DNA of 8,865 nucleotides from an uncultured Alphaproteobacteria bacterium (GTDB lineage Bacteria > Pseudomonadota > Alphaproteobacteria > Rhizobiales > Ancalomicrobiaceae): NCBI GenBank assembly GCA_937919435.1, contig CALFRR010000143.1, positions 1-8,865 on the forward strand, written 5' to 3'. The notes beneath the pieces are model-generated. The model was not told where the DNA came from. It saw only the letters and a program-made list of their open reading frames with translations, and did not search any database. Of the stretch, positions 1 through 7,035 are shown one piece after another. Every line of letters begins with the position of its first letter. The stretch's first letter is position 1. A program made the position numbers and the translations under genes.

Positions 1-656
1 ACGAACGGTCCGGGGATCGCGAAGGGTGCGATCGCGGCGCGCCGACCGAGCGCCGCCGCCGCGGCGGTGCGGATCGTCTCGCGAGCCCGGGCCGGCGACA
101 GGGCGCGGGCGGCGCGGGCCCCGAGTGCGGTCTTCACCACCGCGAATTCGGCGCCGACGAAATGCGCGCGGTTCTCTTCCGCCGTGCGGTCGTCGCCGCT
201 GACCAGCACCACCGGCACGCCGAGCATCCCCGCGAAGGCGCCGTAGATCGCCGGTTCGCCGAGCGGCCGGCCGGCCAGGCGCACCTCGCGGAAGGCGAAG
301 CCGTTGGTCGTGTGGGCGAGCACCCCGTGTCCGCCGGCCCGCGAGTGATGGCCGATCAGGAACACCGCGTCGAAGCTCCGATCGAGCCCGGCGGCCATGT
401 TCATCGGCTTCGGCTTGCCGAGGATCAGCTCGGCCCGCTCGTCGAGCATCTCGGGCAGCAGGTTGGTCATCGGCCCATGGCTGTCGTTGACCAGAACCTC
501 GCTCGCCCCGGCGTCGAAGGCGCCGGCCACCGCGGCGCTCACCTCTTCGGTCATCAGCCGGCGGGCGCGTTCGTATTCCGGATTGCCGGGCTGGCCGTGC
601 AGCGGCGACACCACGCCGGCGATGCCTTCGATGTCGGCGGAGACGTAGATCTTCAT
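1..656 (-). CDS. dppA: M55 family D-aminopeptidase (DppA-type), C-terminus cut by window edge
   Basis: Cytoplasmic zinc-dependent peptidase that, in the characterised Bacillus subtilis DppA, releases N-terminal D-amino acids from short peptides. About 218 residues are visible, starting MKIYVSADIEG; the C-terminus lies beyond position 1. The M55 metal ligands are all readable: Asp8 and Glu10 in the DIEG motif, His60 in NDSHGPM, His104 in LIGHHSRAG and a Glu near residue 134 in GEPAIYG. His115 in LAHTTNG matches the family's catalytic histidine. The ATG overlaps the stop of the upstream P1 peptidase gene as ATGA, and AGGGA lies 9 nt before it, so translation is probably coupled. It is the last visible gene of the peptide-uptake operon and would act on imported peptides. 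The symbol refers to the peptidase DppA, not the dipeptide-binding protein of the same name. Family assignment is firm; the exact substrate is not known. Confidence 0.93.
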   Translation of the reverse strand, partial: MKIYVSADIEGIAGVVSPLHGQPGNPEYERARRLMTEEVSAAVAGAFDAGASEVLVNDSHGPMTNLLPEMLDERAELILGKPKPMNMAAGLDRSFDAVFLIGHHSRAGGHGVLAHTTNGFAFREVRLAGRPLGEPAIYGAFAGMLGVPVVLVSGDDRTAEENRAHFVGAEFAVVKTALGARAARALSPARARETIRTAAAAALGRRAAIAPFAIPGPF

Positions 657-1720
657 CGGGCGATGTCCCTGGCGAGAACGTCGGCGAGCGACGGGCGGAA
701 GTTCCCGTCGCGGCCGAAGGTGGCGGGAGCGGCGACCAGCGCGTTGACCACCGCTTCCTCGGTCGCGTCCGCGGCGGCACGGAACAGGAGGTCGATCCGG
801 TTCTCGTTCAGGACCGTGCGGGTGAGGGTGTCGGCGGTCTCGTGGTGGCGGATGCGCTCCGCCGTCGAGAAGGCCAGAGCGATGTCGCCGCTGCCGTTGC
901 CGAAGAAGCTGCCGAGCCGGGCGAGGCCGGCCGACGCCCGCTTCGCCACCCGCTTCAGCTGCCGGCTCTCCAGCCCGACGTCGGTGGCGACGATCACGAT
1001 CACCGAGCCGCGCTCCGGCGGGTCGCTCTCGTCGGCCGGCCGCTTCGGCGGCTTCGGCGGTTTCGGCCGGCGCCCGTCGGGCAGCACCAGATCGCCGGCC
1101 CGGCCGAAGTTCGCCTGGACCAGCACTCCGAGGGTGTGGTCGTGTCCGTCGAGGGGAAAGACCCGCGACGCCGTGCCGATGCCGCCCTTGAAGCCGAAGG
1201 CGCTCATCCCGGTTCCCGCGCCGACCGCGCCCTCCGCGACCGGCCCCGATGCCGCCGCGTCGAGCGCGGCGAAGGCGTGGGCGCGGGTGAGCGCGCGGGC
1301 GCGGATGTCGGAGAGGAAGCCGTCGTTGCACTCCATCACCACCGGATCGACGGTGCCGGTGTCGCGGCCGATGTCCGGGTTCGCCGCCAGCGCCCGCTCG
1401 ACCAGCGCATCGAAGCCGACCCCGACCGCGAAGGTGTTGCCGAGCAGGATCGGCGTCTCCAGCTGTCCGAGTTCGGCGACCTGGACGAGGCCGACGCTCT
1501 TGCCGAAGCCGTTCACCACCTCGACCGCCGCCGGCAGCTTCTCCCGGAAGAGATCGCCGTCGTGCGGGACGATCGCGGTGAAGCCGGTGCGGACCTCGCC
1601 CTCGATCAGCGTCGCGTGCCCGACCCGCACACCGGCGACGTCGGTGATCGCGTTTCCCGCGCCCGTCGCGAGCTTGCCGAAGGCGAGGCCGAAGTCGCGG
1701 GCGCGCCGGAGGGACGTCAT
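653..1720 (-). CDS. dmpA: P1 family peptidase, DmpA-type self-processing aminopeptidase
   Basis: 355-residue N-terminal-nucleophile hydrolase of the DmpA/BapA family. Known members remove N-terminal L-, D- or beta-amino acids from amides and short peptides, and mature by cleaving themselves into alpha and beta chains. The N-terminal ITDVAGVRVGHAT block (25-37), the LLGNTFAVG block (92-100) and GAGTGMSAFGFKGGIGTASR (167-186) are family hallmarks. The expected cut is Gly238-Ser239 in RGSVIVIVATD, which frees Ser239 as nucleophile. The FFGNGSGDIALAFSTA block (272-287) is also typical. No signal peptide is seen, so it is probably cytoplasmic. The ATG sits 4 bp after the gsiD stop, with AAGGA 8 nt before it. 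An unusual Pro/Lys-rich repeat (PKPPKPPKRP, 219-228) precedes the cleavage site. Preference for D-, L- or beta-residues cannot be read from sequence. Confidence 0.93.
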   Translation of the reverse strand: MTSLRRARDFGLAFGKLATGAGNAITDVAGVRVGHATLIEGEVRTGFTAIVPHDGDLFREKLPAAVEVVNGFGKSVGLVQVAELGQLETPILLGNTFAVGVGFDALVERALAANPDIGRDTGTVDPVVMECNDGFLSDIRARALTRAHAFAALDAAASGPVAEGAVGAGTGMSAFGFKGGIGTASRVFPLDGHDHTLGVLVQANFGRAGDLVLPDGRRPKPPKPPKRPADESDPPERGSVIVIVATDVGLESRQLKRVAKRASAGLARLGSFFGNGSGDIALAFSTAERIRHHETADTLTRTVLNENRIDLLFRAAADATEEAVVNALVAAPATFGRDGNFRPSLADVLARDIAR

Positions 1721-1724
1721 CGCC

Positions 1725-2603
1725 TCAGTCCTTGAACTTCGGATCGAGCGCGTCGCGCAGGCCGTCGCCGAACAGGTTGAAGGCGAGCACGGTGACGAAG
1801 ATCGCGAGGCCGGGGTAGAGCGTCACGTGGTCGGCCACCCCGATGTAGTTGCGCCCGTCGGCCAGCATCGCCCCCCATTCCGGGCTCGGCGGCTGTGCTC
1901 CGAGGCCGATGAACGAGAGGCTGGCGGCGGTCAGGATCGAGGTGCCGATACGCATCGAGAAGTAGACGATGACGTTCGGCAGCGCGCCCGGCAGCAGGTG
2001 CCGAGCCATGATCACCAGATCGGAGACGCCGATCGCCCGGGCCGCGTCGATGTAGACGGCCCGCTTCAGTCCGAGGGTCGAGCCACGGGCCAGCCGGGCG
2101 AAGACCGGCACCGAGAACACCGCCACCGCGTAGATGACGTTGTCGATGCCCGGTCCGAGGATGGCGATCACGCCGATCGCCAGCAGGATGCCGGGGAAGG
2201 CGAGCAGCACGTCGCAGACCCGCATGATCGCGGTGTCGACGAGGCCGCCGTAGTAGCCGGAGGCGACGCCCAGCGTCACGCCGACCAGACTGCCGAGCGT
2301 CACCGACAGGAAGCCGACGGCGAGCGAGATCCGGGCGCCGTGGACGATCCGCGAGAACACGTCGCGGCCGTAGGCGTCGGTTCCCGCCCAGTGCAGGGCC
2401 GACGGTCCTTCGAGCACCGCCATGTAGTCGGGGGCCGCCGGATCGAAGGGGACGATCCACGGGGCGGCGATCGCCGTGACGATCAGCAGGAGAAGGAAGG
2501 CGCAGGCGCCGAGCGCGATCTTGCGGCGGCGGAAGCGGCGCCAGAACTCGCCGATCGGCGTGCGGGTCGCCTGGGCGACGGGGGCGGTTGTGGCGGCGCT
2601 CAT
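1725..2603 (-). CDS. gsiD: Peptide/glutathione-type ABC transporter permease, GsiD/DppC-like
   Basis: 292-residue inner-membrane permease, the DppC-like half of a peptide ABC importer. A cytoplasmic N-terminus with FWRRFRRRK (20-28) leads into the first membrane segment (about 30-50). A periplasmic loop with GTDAYGRDVFSRIVHGAR (74-91), typical of the OppC/DppC N-terminal region, is followed by five further hydrophobic segments. The EAA coupling loop that docks on the ATPase is at about 184-206 (YIDAARAIGVSDL). The C-terminus GDGLRDALDPKFKD is characteristic of the GsiD/DppC group. From memory of the E. coli protein, similarity is strong throughout. I chose the ATG that overlaps the gsiC stop as ATGA; the open frame extends much further upstream, but that part is a shadow of gsiC. 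It should pair with GsiC in a 1:1 membrane complex. Naming as glutathione-type rests on homology only. Confidence 0.93.
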   Translation of the reverse strand: MSAATTAPVAQATRTPIGEFWRRFRRRKIALGACAFLLLLIVTAIAAPWIVPFDPAAPDYMAVLEGPSALHWAGTDAYGRDVFSRIVHGARISLAVGFLSVTLGSLVGVTLGVASGYYGGLVDTAIMRVCDVLLAFPGILLAIGVIAILGPGIDNVIYAVAVFSVPVFARLARGSTLGLKRAVYIDAARAIGVSDLVIMARHLLPGALPNVIVYFSMRIGTSILTAASLSFIGLGAQPPSPEWGAMLADGRNYIGVADHVTLYPGLAIFVTVLAFNLFGDGLRDALDPKFKD

Positions 2604-3520
2604 CTGAAGCGGATCTCCGGGTTGGCGAGCGCGTAGAGCACGTCGACGACGAGGTTGATCAGGATGAACTCGAGCGAGAACAGGAGGATCTCCGCCTGGA
2701 TCACCGGATAGTCGCGGAACGCGACGGAATCGACCAGGAGCCGACCGAGTCCCGGCCAGGTGAACACCGTCTCGACCACGATCGAGCCGCCGAGCAGGAA
2801 GCCGAACTGCAGGCCGACCATGGTGATCACCGGCACCATCGCGTTGCGGAGCGTGTGCTTCCAGATGACGAGCTTTTCCGGCACGCCCTTGGCGCGGGCG
2901 GTGCGGACGTAGTCCTCGCGGCTGATCTCGACGAAGGCGGAGCGGGTGAAGCGGGCCATCACCGCGGCGACGCCGAGCCCCAGCGTCACCGACGGCATCA
3001 CGAAATGCGCGGGGGTGCCGTAACCGCCGGTCGGCAGCCAGCCGAGATGGACCGAGAACAGGTTGATCAGCAGCAGGCCGAGCCAGAACGACGGGAACGA
3101 GATCCCCGACACGGCGACGAACATGCCGCCCCAGTCCTGCCACTTGCCGCGCTTGACCGCCGAGAAGACGCCGATCAGCAGGCCGACGGCGGTCGCCCAG
3201 AGCATCGCGAAGACGGTCAGCCAGACCGTCGGCATCAGCCGCTCGCCGATCTCGGTGATCACCTCGCGCTTGCTCTTCAGCGAGATGCCGAAGTCGCCCT
3301 GCACGGCATGGGTGACGAAGCGCCAGTACTGTTCGGGGATCGACCGGTCGAGGCCGAGCGCCGAGCGGACGGCGGCGACGTCTTCCGGCGTCGCGTCCAT
3401 GCCGGCGACCAGCCGGGCGGGATCGCCGGGCAGCATGTGGACGAACAGGAACACCACCACCGAGATCACCAGGATCACCGGGATGGTTCCGAGGAGGCGT
3501 CGGACGAGGTACTCGAGCAT
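2600..3520 (-). CDS. gsiC: Peptide/glutathione-type ABC transporter permease, GsiC/DppB-like
   Basis: 306-residue inner-membrane permease, the same length as I recall for E. coli GsiC. It starts MLEYLVRRLLGTIP, then a membrane segment (about 9-30) and the VHMLPGDPARL motif (27-37) found across DppB/GsiC proteins. Further hydrophobic segments lie near 98-120, 134-156, 172-190, 228-250 and 276-298. The EAA loop for ATPase contact is at about 198-225 (EISREDYVRTARAKGV). The segment FGFLLGGSIVVETVFTWPGLGRL (239-261) and the C-terminus LYALANPEIRFR match the family closely. The start has GGAG 5 nt upstream. The gene follows gsiB after an 84-bp gap containing a strong hairpin and overlaps gsiD by ATGA. 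It forms the translocation channel with GsiD. Confidence 0.94.
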   Translation of the reverse strand: MLEYLVRRLLGTIPVILVISVVVFLFVHMLPGDPARLVAGMDATPEDVAAVRSALGLDRSIPEQYWRFVTHAVQGDFGISLKSKREVITEIGERLMPTVWLTVFAMLWATAVGLLIGVFSAVKRGKWQDWGGMFVAVSGISFPSFWLGLLLINLFSVHLGWLPTGGYGTPAHFVMPSVTLGLGVAAVMARFTRSAFVEISREDYVRTARAKGVPEKLVIWKHTLRNAMVPVITMVGLQFGFLLGGSIVVETVFTWPGLGRLLVDSVAFRDYPVIQAEILLFSLEFILINLVVDVLYALANPEIRFR

Positions 3521-3572
3521 GGCGGCTCCGGAGGAAGGAGCACCGCCCGACGAGGCGGCGTCCGCGAGAGTG

Positions 3573-3598
3573 GCCGGCCGGGGCGAACCCCGGCCGGC
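3573..3598 (-). terminator. Perfect 11-bp intercistronic hairpin with UUCG loop (attenuator or mRNA-stabilising element)
   Basis: On the mRNA (minus) strand the arms GCCGGCCGGGG (3588-3598) and CCCCGGCCGGC (3573-3583) pair perfectly around a TTCG loop (3584-3587). It lies 7 bp past the gsiB stop and about 52 bp before the gsiC start. No T-run follows it, so it is probably not a full intrinsic terminator. Such hairpins after binding-protein genes commonly protect the 3' end or reduce downstream transcription, giving more binding protein than permease. The structure is seen directly; the role is inferred. Confidence 0.6.
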
Positions 3599-3604
3599 GG
3601 TCGA

Positions 3605-5131
3605 TCACTTGAACTCGGCGTCTTCGACCACGAAGCCGCGGTCGGGCAGCATGTAGACGCCGGAGAGCCCCTTGGCCTGCACCGAGACGTTCTCGATCAC
3701 GCCGAGGTAGACCCACGGCACGTCGGCCCAGGCGAGCTTCTGCGCTTCCTCGTAGAAGGCGGCGCGCTTGGCCGGATCGGCGGTGCCGAGGGCCCCTTCG
3801 ATCGCCGCGTCGACCTTCGGGTTCGCGTAGTAGGCGACGTTGTACATCGCCGGCGGGAAGCTCTTGCCGTAGAGCAGCGGACGGATGCCCCAGTCGGCGT
3901 CACCGGTCGACGACGACCAGCCGCCGTACTGCAGCTGGACGGTGGCGTCCTCCGGCTTCTGCACGGTCCAGATCTTCTGCGCCATGACGCCCGACTCGAG
4001 CGGGGTCACGGTCAGCTTGATGCCCACCGCGGCGAACTGCTGCTGCAGGAACTGCATCGCGCGGATCGCGGTGGTGTTGTTGTTGGCGAACATCTCCGTC
4101 TCGAAGCCGTTCGGGAAGCCGGCTTCGGCGAGCAGCGCCTTGGCCTTGGCCGGATCGTAGGGATACGGCGTCTGCGCCTTGTAGAACGCGAGCTTCGACG
4201 GGATGATGCTGTCCGCCGGGCTGCAGAAGCCCGAATAGACGATCTTGCAGTAGGCGACCTTGTCGACCGCATAGTTCAGCGCCTGCCGAACCTTGATGTT
4301 GTCGAATGGCTTCTTCATGTTGTTGATCGCCACGTACCACTCGACGATCGAGGGTTCCTTGGTGACCACCAGGTTCGGGTTCTTCTCGGCGACGCCGACC
4401 AGTTCGGTCGGGAACGGCAGTGCGTAGTGGACTTCGCCGGCCTGGACCATCGCGAAGCGGGCGCCGTTCTCCGGCACCGAGCGGAAGGTGACGCCGTCGA
4501 CCTTCGGCCAGCCCTTCTTCCAGTAGCCGTCGAACTTCTCGACCTCGAGCACGTCCGCCGCCCAGCGCTTGAACTTGAACGGGCCGGTGCCGACCGGGTT
4601 GCGGCCGATGTCCTTGCCGTACTTCTCGACCGCGGCCGGGGAGATGATCATCGCGCCGGGATGGGCGAGCGACGGGATCATCGCGCCGAACGGGGTCTTG
4701 GTGGTGATCTTGACGGTGGTCGGATCGATCACTTCGACCTTGTCGACCATCGACACCAGCGACCGGCGCGACAGCTTGTTCTCGGGGTTGGCGAGACGTT
4801 CGATGTTGAACTTGACCGCGGCGGCGTCGAAATCGGTGCCGTCGTGGAACTTGATGCCGCTCTTCAGCTTGATGGTGAACTCGGTCGCGGCGTCGTTGGC
4901 GGTGTAGCCTTCGGCGAGCAGCGGGACCACCTTCATGTTGCGGTCGAAACCGAACAGGCCCTGGTAGATCGTCCGCATCGAGGTCTGCGACTGGGTGTCG
5001 TTGACGTTCGACGGATCGAGGCCGGTCATGTTGTCCGGCACGCCGACGACCAGCGTCTTCGCCGCCGCCACGCCCGGGGCGACGAGCAGGGCGCAGAGAG
5101 CGCCCGCCGTGAGGAGTGTGCTGATGCGCAT
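3605..5131 (-). CDS. gsiB: Periplasmic peptide-binding protein, GsiB-like (solute-binding family 5)
   Basis: 508-residue extracytoplasmic receptor that binds the substrate and delivers it to the GsiCD permeases. A Sec signal peptide is clear: MRISTLL, a hydrophobic core to about residue 20, and a likely cut after VAAA (about residue 24); no lipobox is present. Family-5 features include KFHDGTDFDAAAVKFNIERL (94-113), GTGPFKFKRW (181-190), VRQALNYAVDK (281-291) and YDPAKAKALLAEAGFPNGF (325-343). The C-terminal part, GGWSSSTGDADWGIRPL (403-419) through LPDRGFVVEDAEF, resembles E. coli GsiB rather than DppA or OppA, as far as memory allows. Two mature-chain cysteines, Cys295 and Cys303, could form a periplasmic disulfide. 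The start is supported by AAGGAGAGG 9 nt before the ATG. The gene lies 35 bp after gsiA. The actual ligand may be glutathione, gamma-glutamyl peptides or other short peptides. Confidence 0.93.
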   Translation of the reverse strand: MRISTLLTAGALCALLVAPGVAAAKTLVVGVPDNMTGLDPSNVNDTQSQTSMRTIYQGLFGFDRNMKVVPLLAEGYTANDAATEFTIKLKSGIKFHDGTDFDAAAVKFNIERLANPENKLSRRSLVSMVDKVEVIDPTTVKITTKTPFGAMIPSLAHPGAMIISPAAVEKYGKDIGRNPVGTGPFKFKRWAADVLEVEKFDGYWKKGWPKVDGVTFRSVPENGARFAMVQAGEVHYALPFPTELVGVAEKNPNLVVTKEPSIVEWYVAINNMKKPFDNIKVRQALNYAVDKVAYCKIVYSGFCSPADSIIPSKLAFYKAQTPYPYDPAKAKALLAEAGFPNGFETEMFANNNTTAIRAMQFLQQQFAAVGIKLTVTPLESGVMAQKIWTVQKPEDATVQLQYGGWSSSTGDADWGIRPLLYGKSFPPAMYNVAYYANPKVDAAIEGALGTADPAKRAAFYEEAQKLAWADVPWVYLGVIENVSVQAKGLSGVYMLPDRGFVVEDAEFK

Positions 5132-5166
5132 GGGAGTCTACCTCTCCTTCTTTCGGGATCGGCCGG

Positions 5167-7035
5167 TCAGGCGAAGTCGCCGACCGGATGACGGGCGACG
5201 AGATGGCCGGGGGCCACCTCGACGAGGGGGGCGGTGATCGGCGGATCGTCGAGCCGCCGGATCGGGCTCGGAATCTCGCCCTCGAGCAGCGGCCGTTCGC
5301 GGTTGCGCTTGGTCGGATCGGCGATCGGAACCGCCGCCATCAGCCGTTTCGTATAGGCGTGCTGCGGGTTCTCGAAGATCGCCCGGCGCGGTCCCATCTC
5401 GACGATCTGGCCGAGATACATCACCGCGACGCGGTGGCTGACCCGTTCGACCACCGCCATGTCGTGGCTGATGAACACGTAGGCGAGGCCGCGCTTCTCC
5501 TGGAGATCCATCAGGAGGTTGACGATCTGGGCCTGGATCGAGACGTCGAGCGCCGCGACCGCCTCGTCGGCGATCAGCAGTTCCGGCTCGCAGGCCAGCG
5601 CTCGGGCGATGCACAGCCGCTGCCGCTGACCGCCGGAGAACTCCGACGGATAGCGTTTGGCGTGTTCGGGCAGCAGGCCGACGTCGTCGAGCAGCCGCGC
5701 CACCCGGTCGTCGATCTCGTTCTTCGGCACCAGACCGTGGGTCAGCAGCGGCTCGGCGATCGAGAAGCCGACGGTCAGCCGCGGGTCGAGCGAGGCGAAC
5801 GGATCCTGGAAGACGTACTGGATCTTCTGCCGCATCTTCTGGCGTTCGCCGGTGCCCATCGAGAACACGTCGCGGCCGCGGAACCTGACCGACCCCGAAT
5901 CCGGGGTGAGCAGCTGCATGATGGTGCGCCCGGTGGTCGACTTGCCGCAGCCCGACTCGCCGACCAGCGCCAGCGTCTCGCCGGCGGCGACCTCGAACGA
6001 TACGTTCTCGACCGCGTGCACCCGGCCGGAGATCCGCCCGAAGAAGCCGTTCCGGACCTCGAAGCGGGTGACCAGATCCTTCACCGCGAGGATCGGCTCG
6101 CCCGGCTTGACCGTGTCCTGCGGCTTGGCCGCCTCCGGGGCGACCACCGCGTCCCCGGTCGCGAGCAGCGGGAAGCGGCGCGGCAGGGTCTCGCCGGAGA
6201 GCGCCCCGAGCCGCGGCACCGCGGCGAGCAGTGCCTTGGTATAGGGGTGCTGCGGCCGGGCGAAGATCTCTTCGACCGGGCCCTCCTCGACCTTGCGTCC
6301 GCCGCGCATCACCAGGACGCGGTCGGCGACCTCGGCCACCACCCCCATGTCGTGGGTGATGAACATCACCGCCATCTCCATCTCGTCCTGGAGCGTCCGG
6401 ACGAGGCGCAGGATCTGCGCCTGGATGGTGACGTCGAGGGCGGTGGTCGGCTCGTCGGCGATCAGCAGCTTCGGCCGGCAGGCGAGCGCCATGGCGATCA
6501 TCACCCGCTGCCGCATGCCGCCGGAGAGTTGATGCGGATGGCGGTCGAGCAGACGCTCCGCATCGGGGATGCGGACCTTCTTCAGCATCGCCAGGGCTTC
6601 CGCGCGGGCCTCCGCCCGCGACGCGCCGCGATGCATCCGGACCACTTCGGCGATCTGTTCGCCGATCGTGAACACCGGGTTCAGCGAGGTCATCGGCTCC
6701 TGGAAGATCATCGCGATGTCGTTGCCGCGCACCGCCGCCATCGCGTCGACGCCCTCGCCGGCGAGATCCCGCTCGATCCCGTCGCGACCGCGGAAGAACA
6801 GCCGTCCCGAGGCGATCCGGCCGCCGCCGAATTCGACCAGCCGCATCAGCGCCAGCGAAGTCACCGACTTGCCCGAGCCGGATTCGCCGACGATCGCCAG
6901 CGTCTCGCCGGCCGAGAGATGGAAGTCGAGCCGGTCGACCGCGGTGAAGCGGCCTTCTTCGGTGGCGAAGTCGACCGTCAGGCCTTCGACACGGACGAGC
7001 GGCTCGGCCGCGGCTTTGGGCAGGGGTGCGTTCAT
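5167..7035 (-). CDS. gsiA: Fused two-domain ABC ATPase of peptide importer, GsiA-like
   Basis: 622-residue cytoplasmic ATPase carrying both nucleotide-binding domains that are separate proteins (DppD and DppF) in many peptide importers; E. coli GsiA is likewise fused and of about the same length. Domain 1 has Walker A GESGSGKS (50-57), Q-loop Gln112, signature LSGGMRQR (170-177), Walker B LLIADEPTTALD (190-201) and switch His228. Domain 2 has Walker A GESGCGKS (359-366), Q-loop Gln410, signature FSGGQRQR (466-473), Walker B LLIADEAVAALD (487-498) and His524. Each domain ends in an oligopeptide-transporter C-terminal region (PQHPYTKALLAAVP near 261-274 and a similar block near 557-570). Both sites look catalytically intact. 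I chose the ATG that overlaps the regulator's stop as ATGA; the same frame stays open to 7965 but shadows rpiR. The ribosome site before this ATG is weak, which fits translational coupling. Confidence 0.95.
   Translation of the reverse strand: MNAPLPKAAAEPLVRVEGLTVDFATEEGRFTAVDRLDFHLSAGETLAIVGESGSGKSVTSLALMRLVEFGGGRIASGRLFFRGRDGIERDLAGEGVDAMAAVRGNDIAMIFQEPMTSLNPVFTIGEQIAEVVRMHRGASRAEARAEALAMLKKVRIPDAERLLDRHPHQLSGGMRQRVMIAMALACRPKLLIADEPTTALDVTIQAQILRLVRTLQDEMEMAVMFITHDMGVVAEVADRVLVMRGGRKVEEGPVEEIFARPQHPYTKALLAAVPRLGALSGETLPRRFPLLATGDAVVAPEAAKPQDTVKPGEPILAVKDLVTRFEVRNGFFGRISGRVHAVENVSFEVAAGETLALVGESGCGKSTTGRTIMQLLTPDSGSVRFRGRDVFSMGTGERQKMRQKIQYVFQDPFASLDPRLTVGFSIAEPLLTHGLVPKNEIDDRVARLLDDVGLLPEHAKRYPSEFSGGQRQRLCIARALACEPELLIADEAVAALDVSIQAQIVNLLMDLQEKRGLAYVFISHDMAVVERVSHRVAVMYLGQIVEMGPRRAIFENPQHAYTKRLMAAVPIADPTKRNRERPLLEGEIPSPIRRLDDPPITAPLVEVAPGHLVARHPVGDFA

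Noticed and set aside
162..2636. An 824-codon plus-strand open frame
   Set aside because: It is antisense to the M55, dmpA and gsiD genes, has low-complexity Arg/Ala/Asp/His-rich composition and no recognisable motif; it is a high-GC artefact.
1725..3716. A 663-codon minus-strand frame that could look like a fused permease
   Set aside because: Only the part from 2603 downward is GsiD-like. The N-terminal portion is an out-of-frame reading of gsiC and gsiB, and the true ATG overlaps the gsiC stop.
2588..5191. An 867-codon plus-strand open frame
   Set aside because: It lies antisense to gsiC and gsiB. Its translation is dominated by Arg, Asp, His, Glu and Gly with no domain, as expected from the complementary strand of GC-rich coding DNA. 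The minus-strand genes are recognisable throughout.
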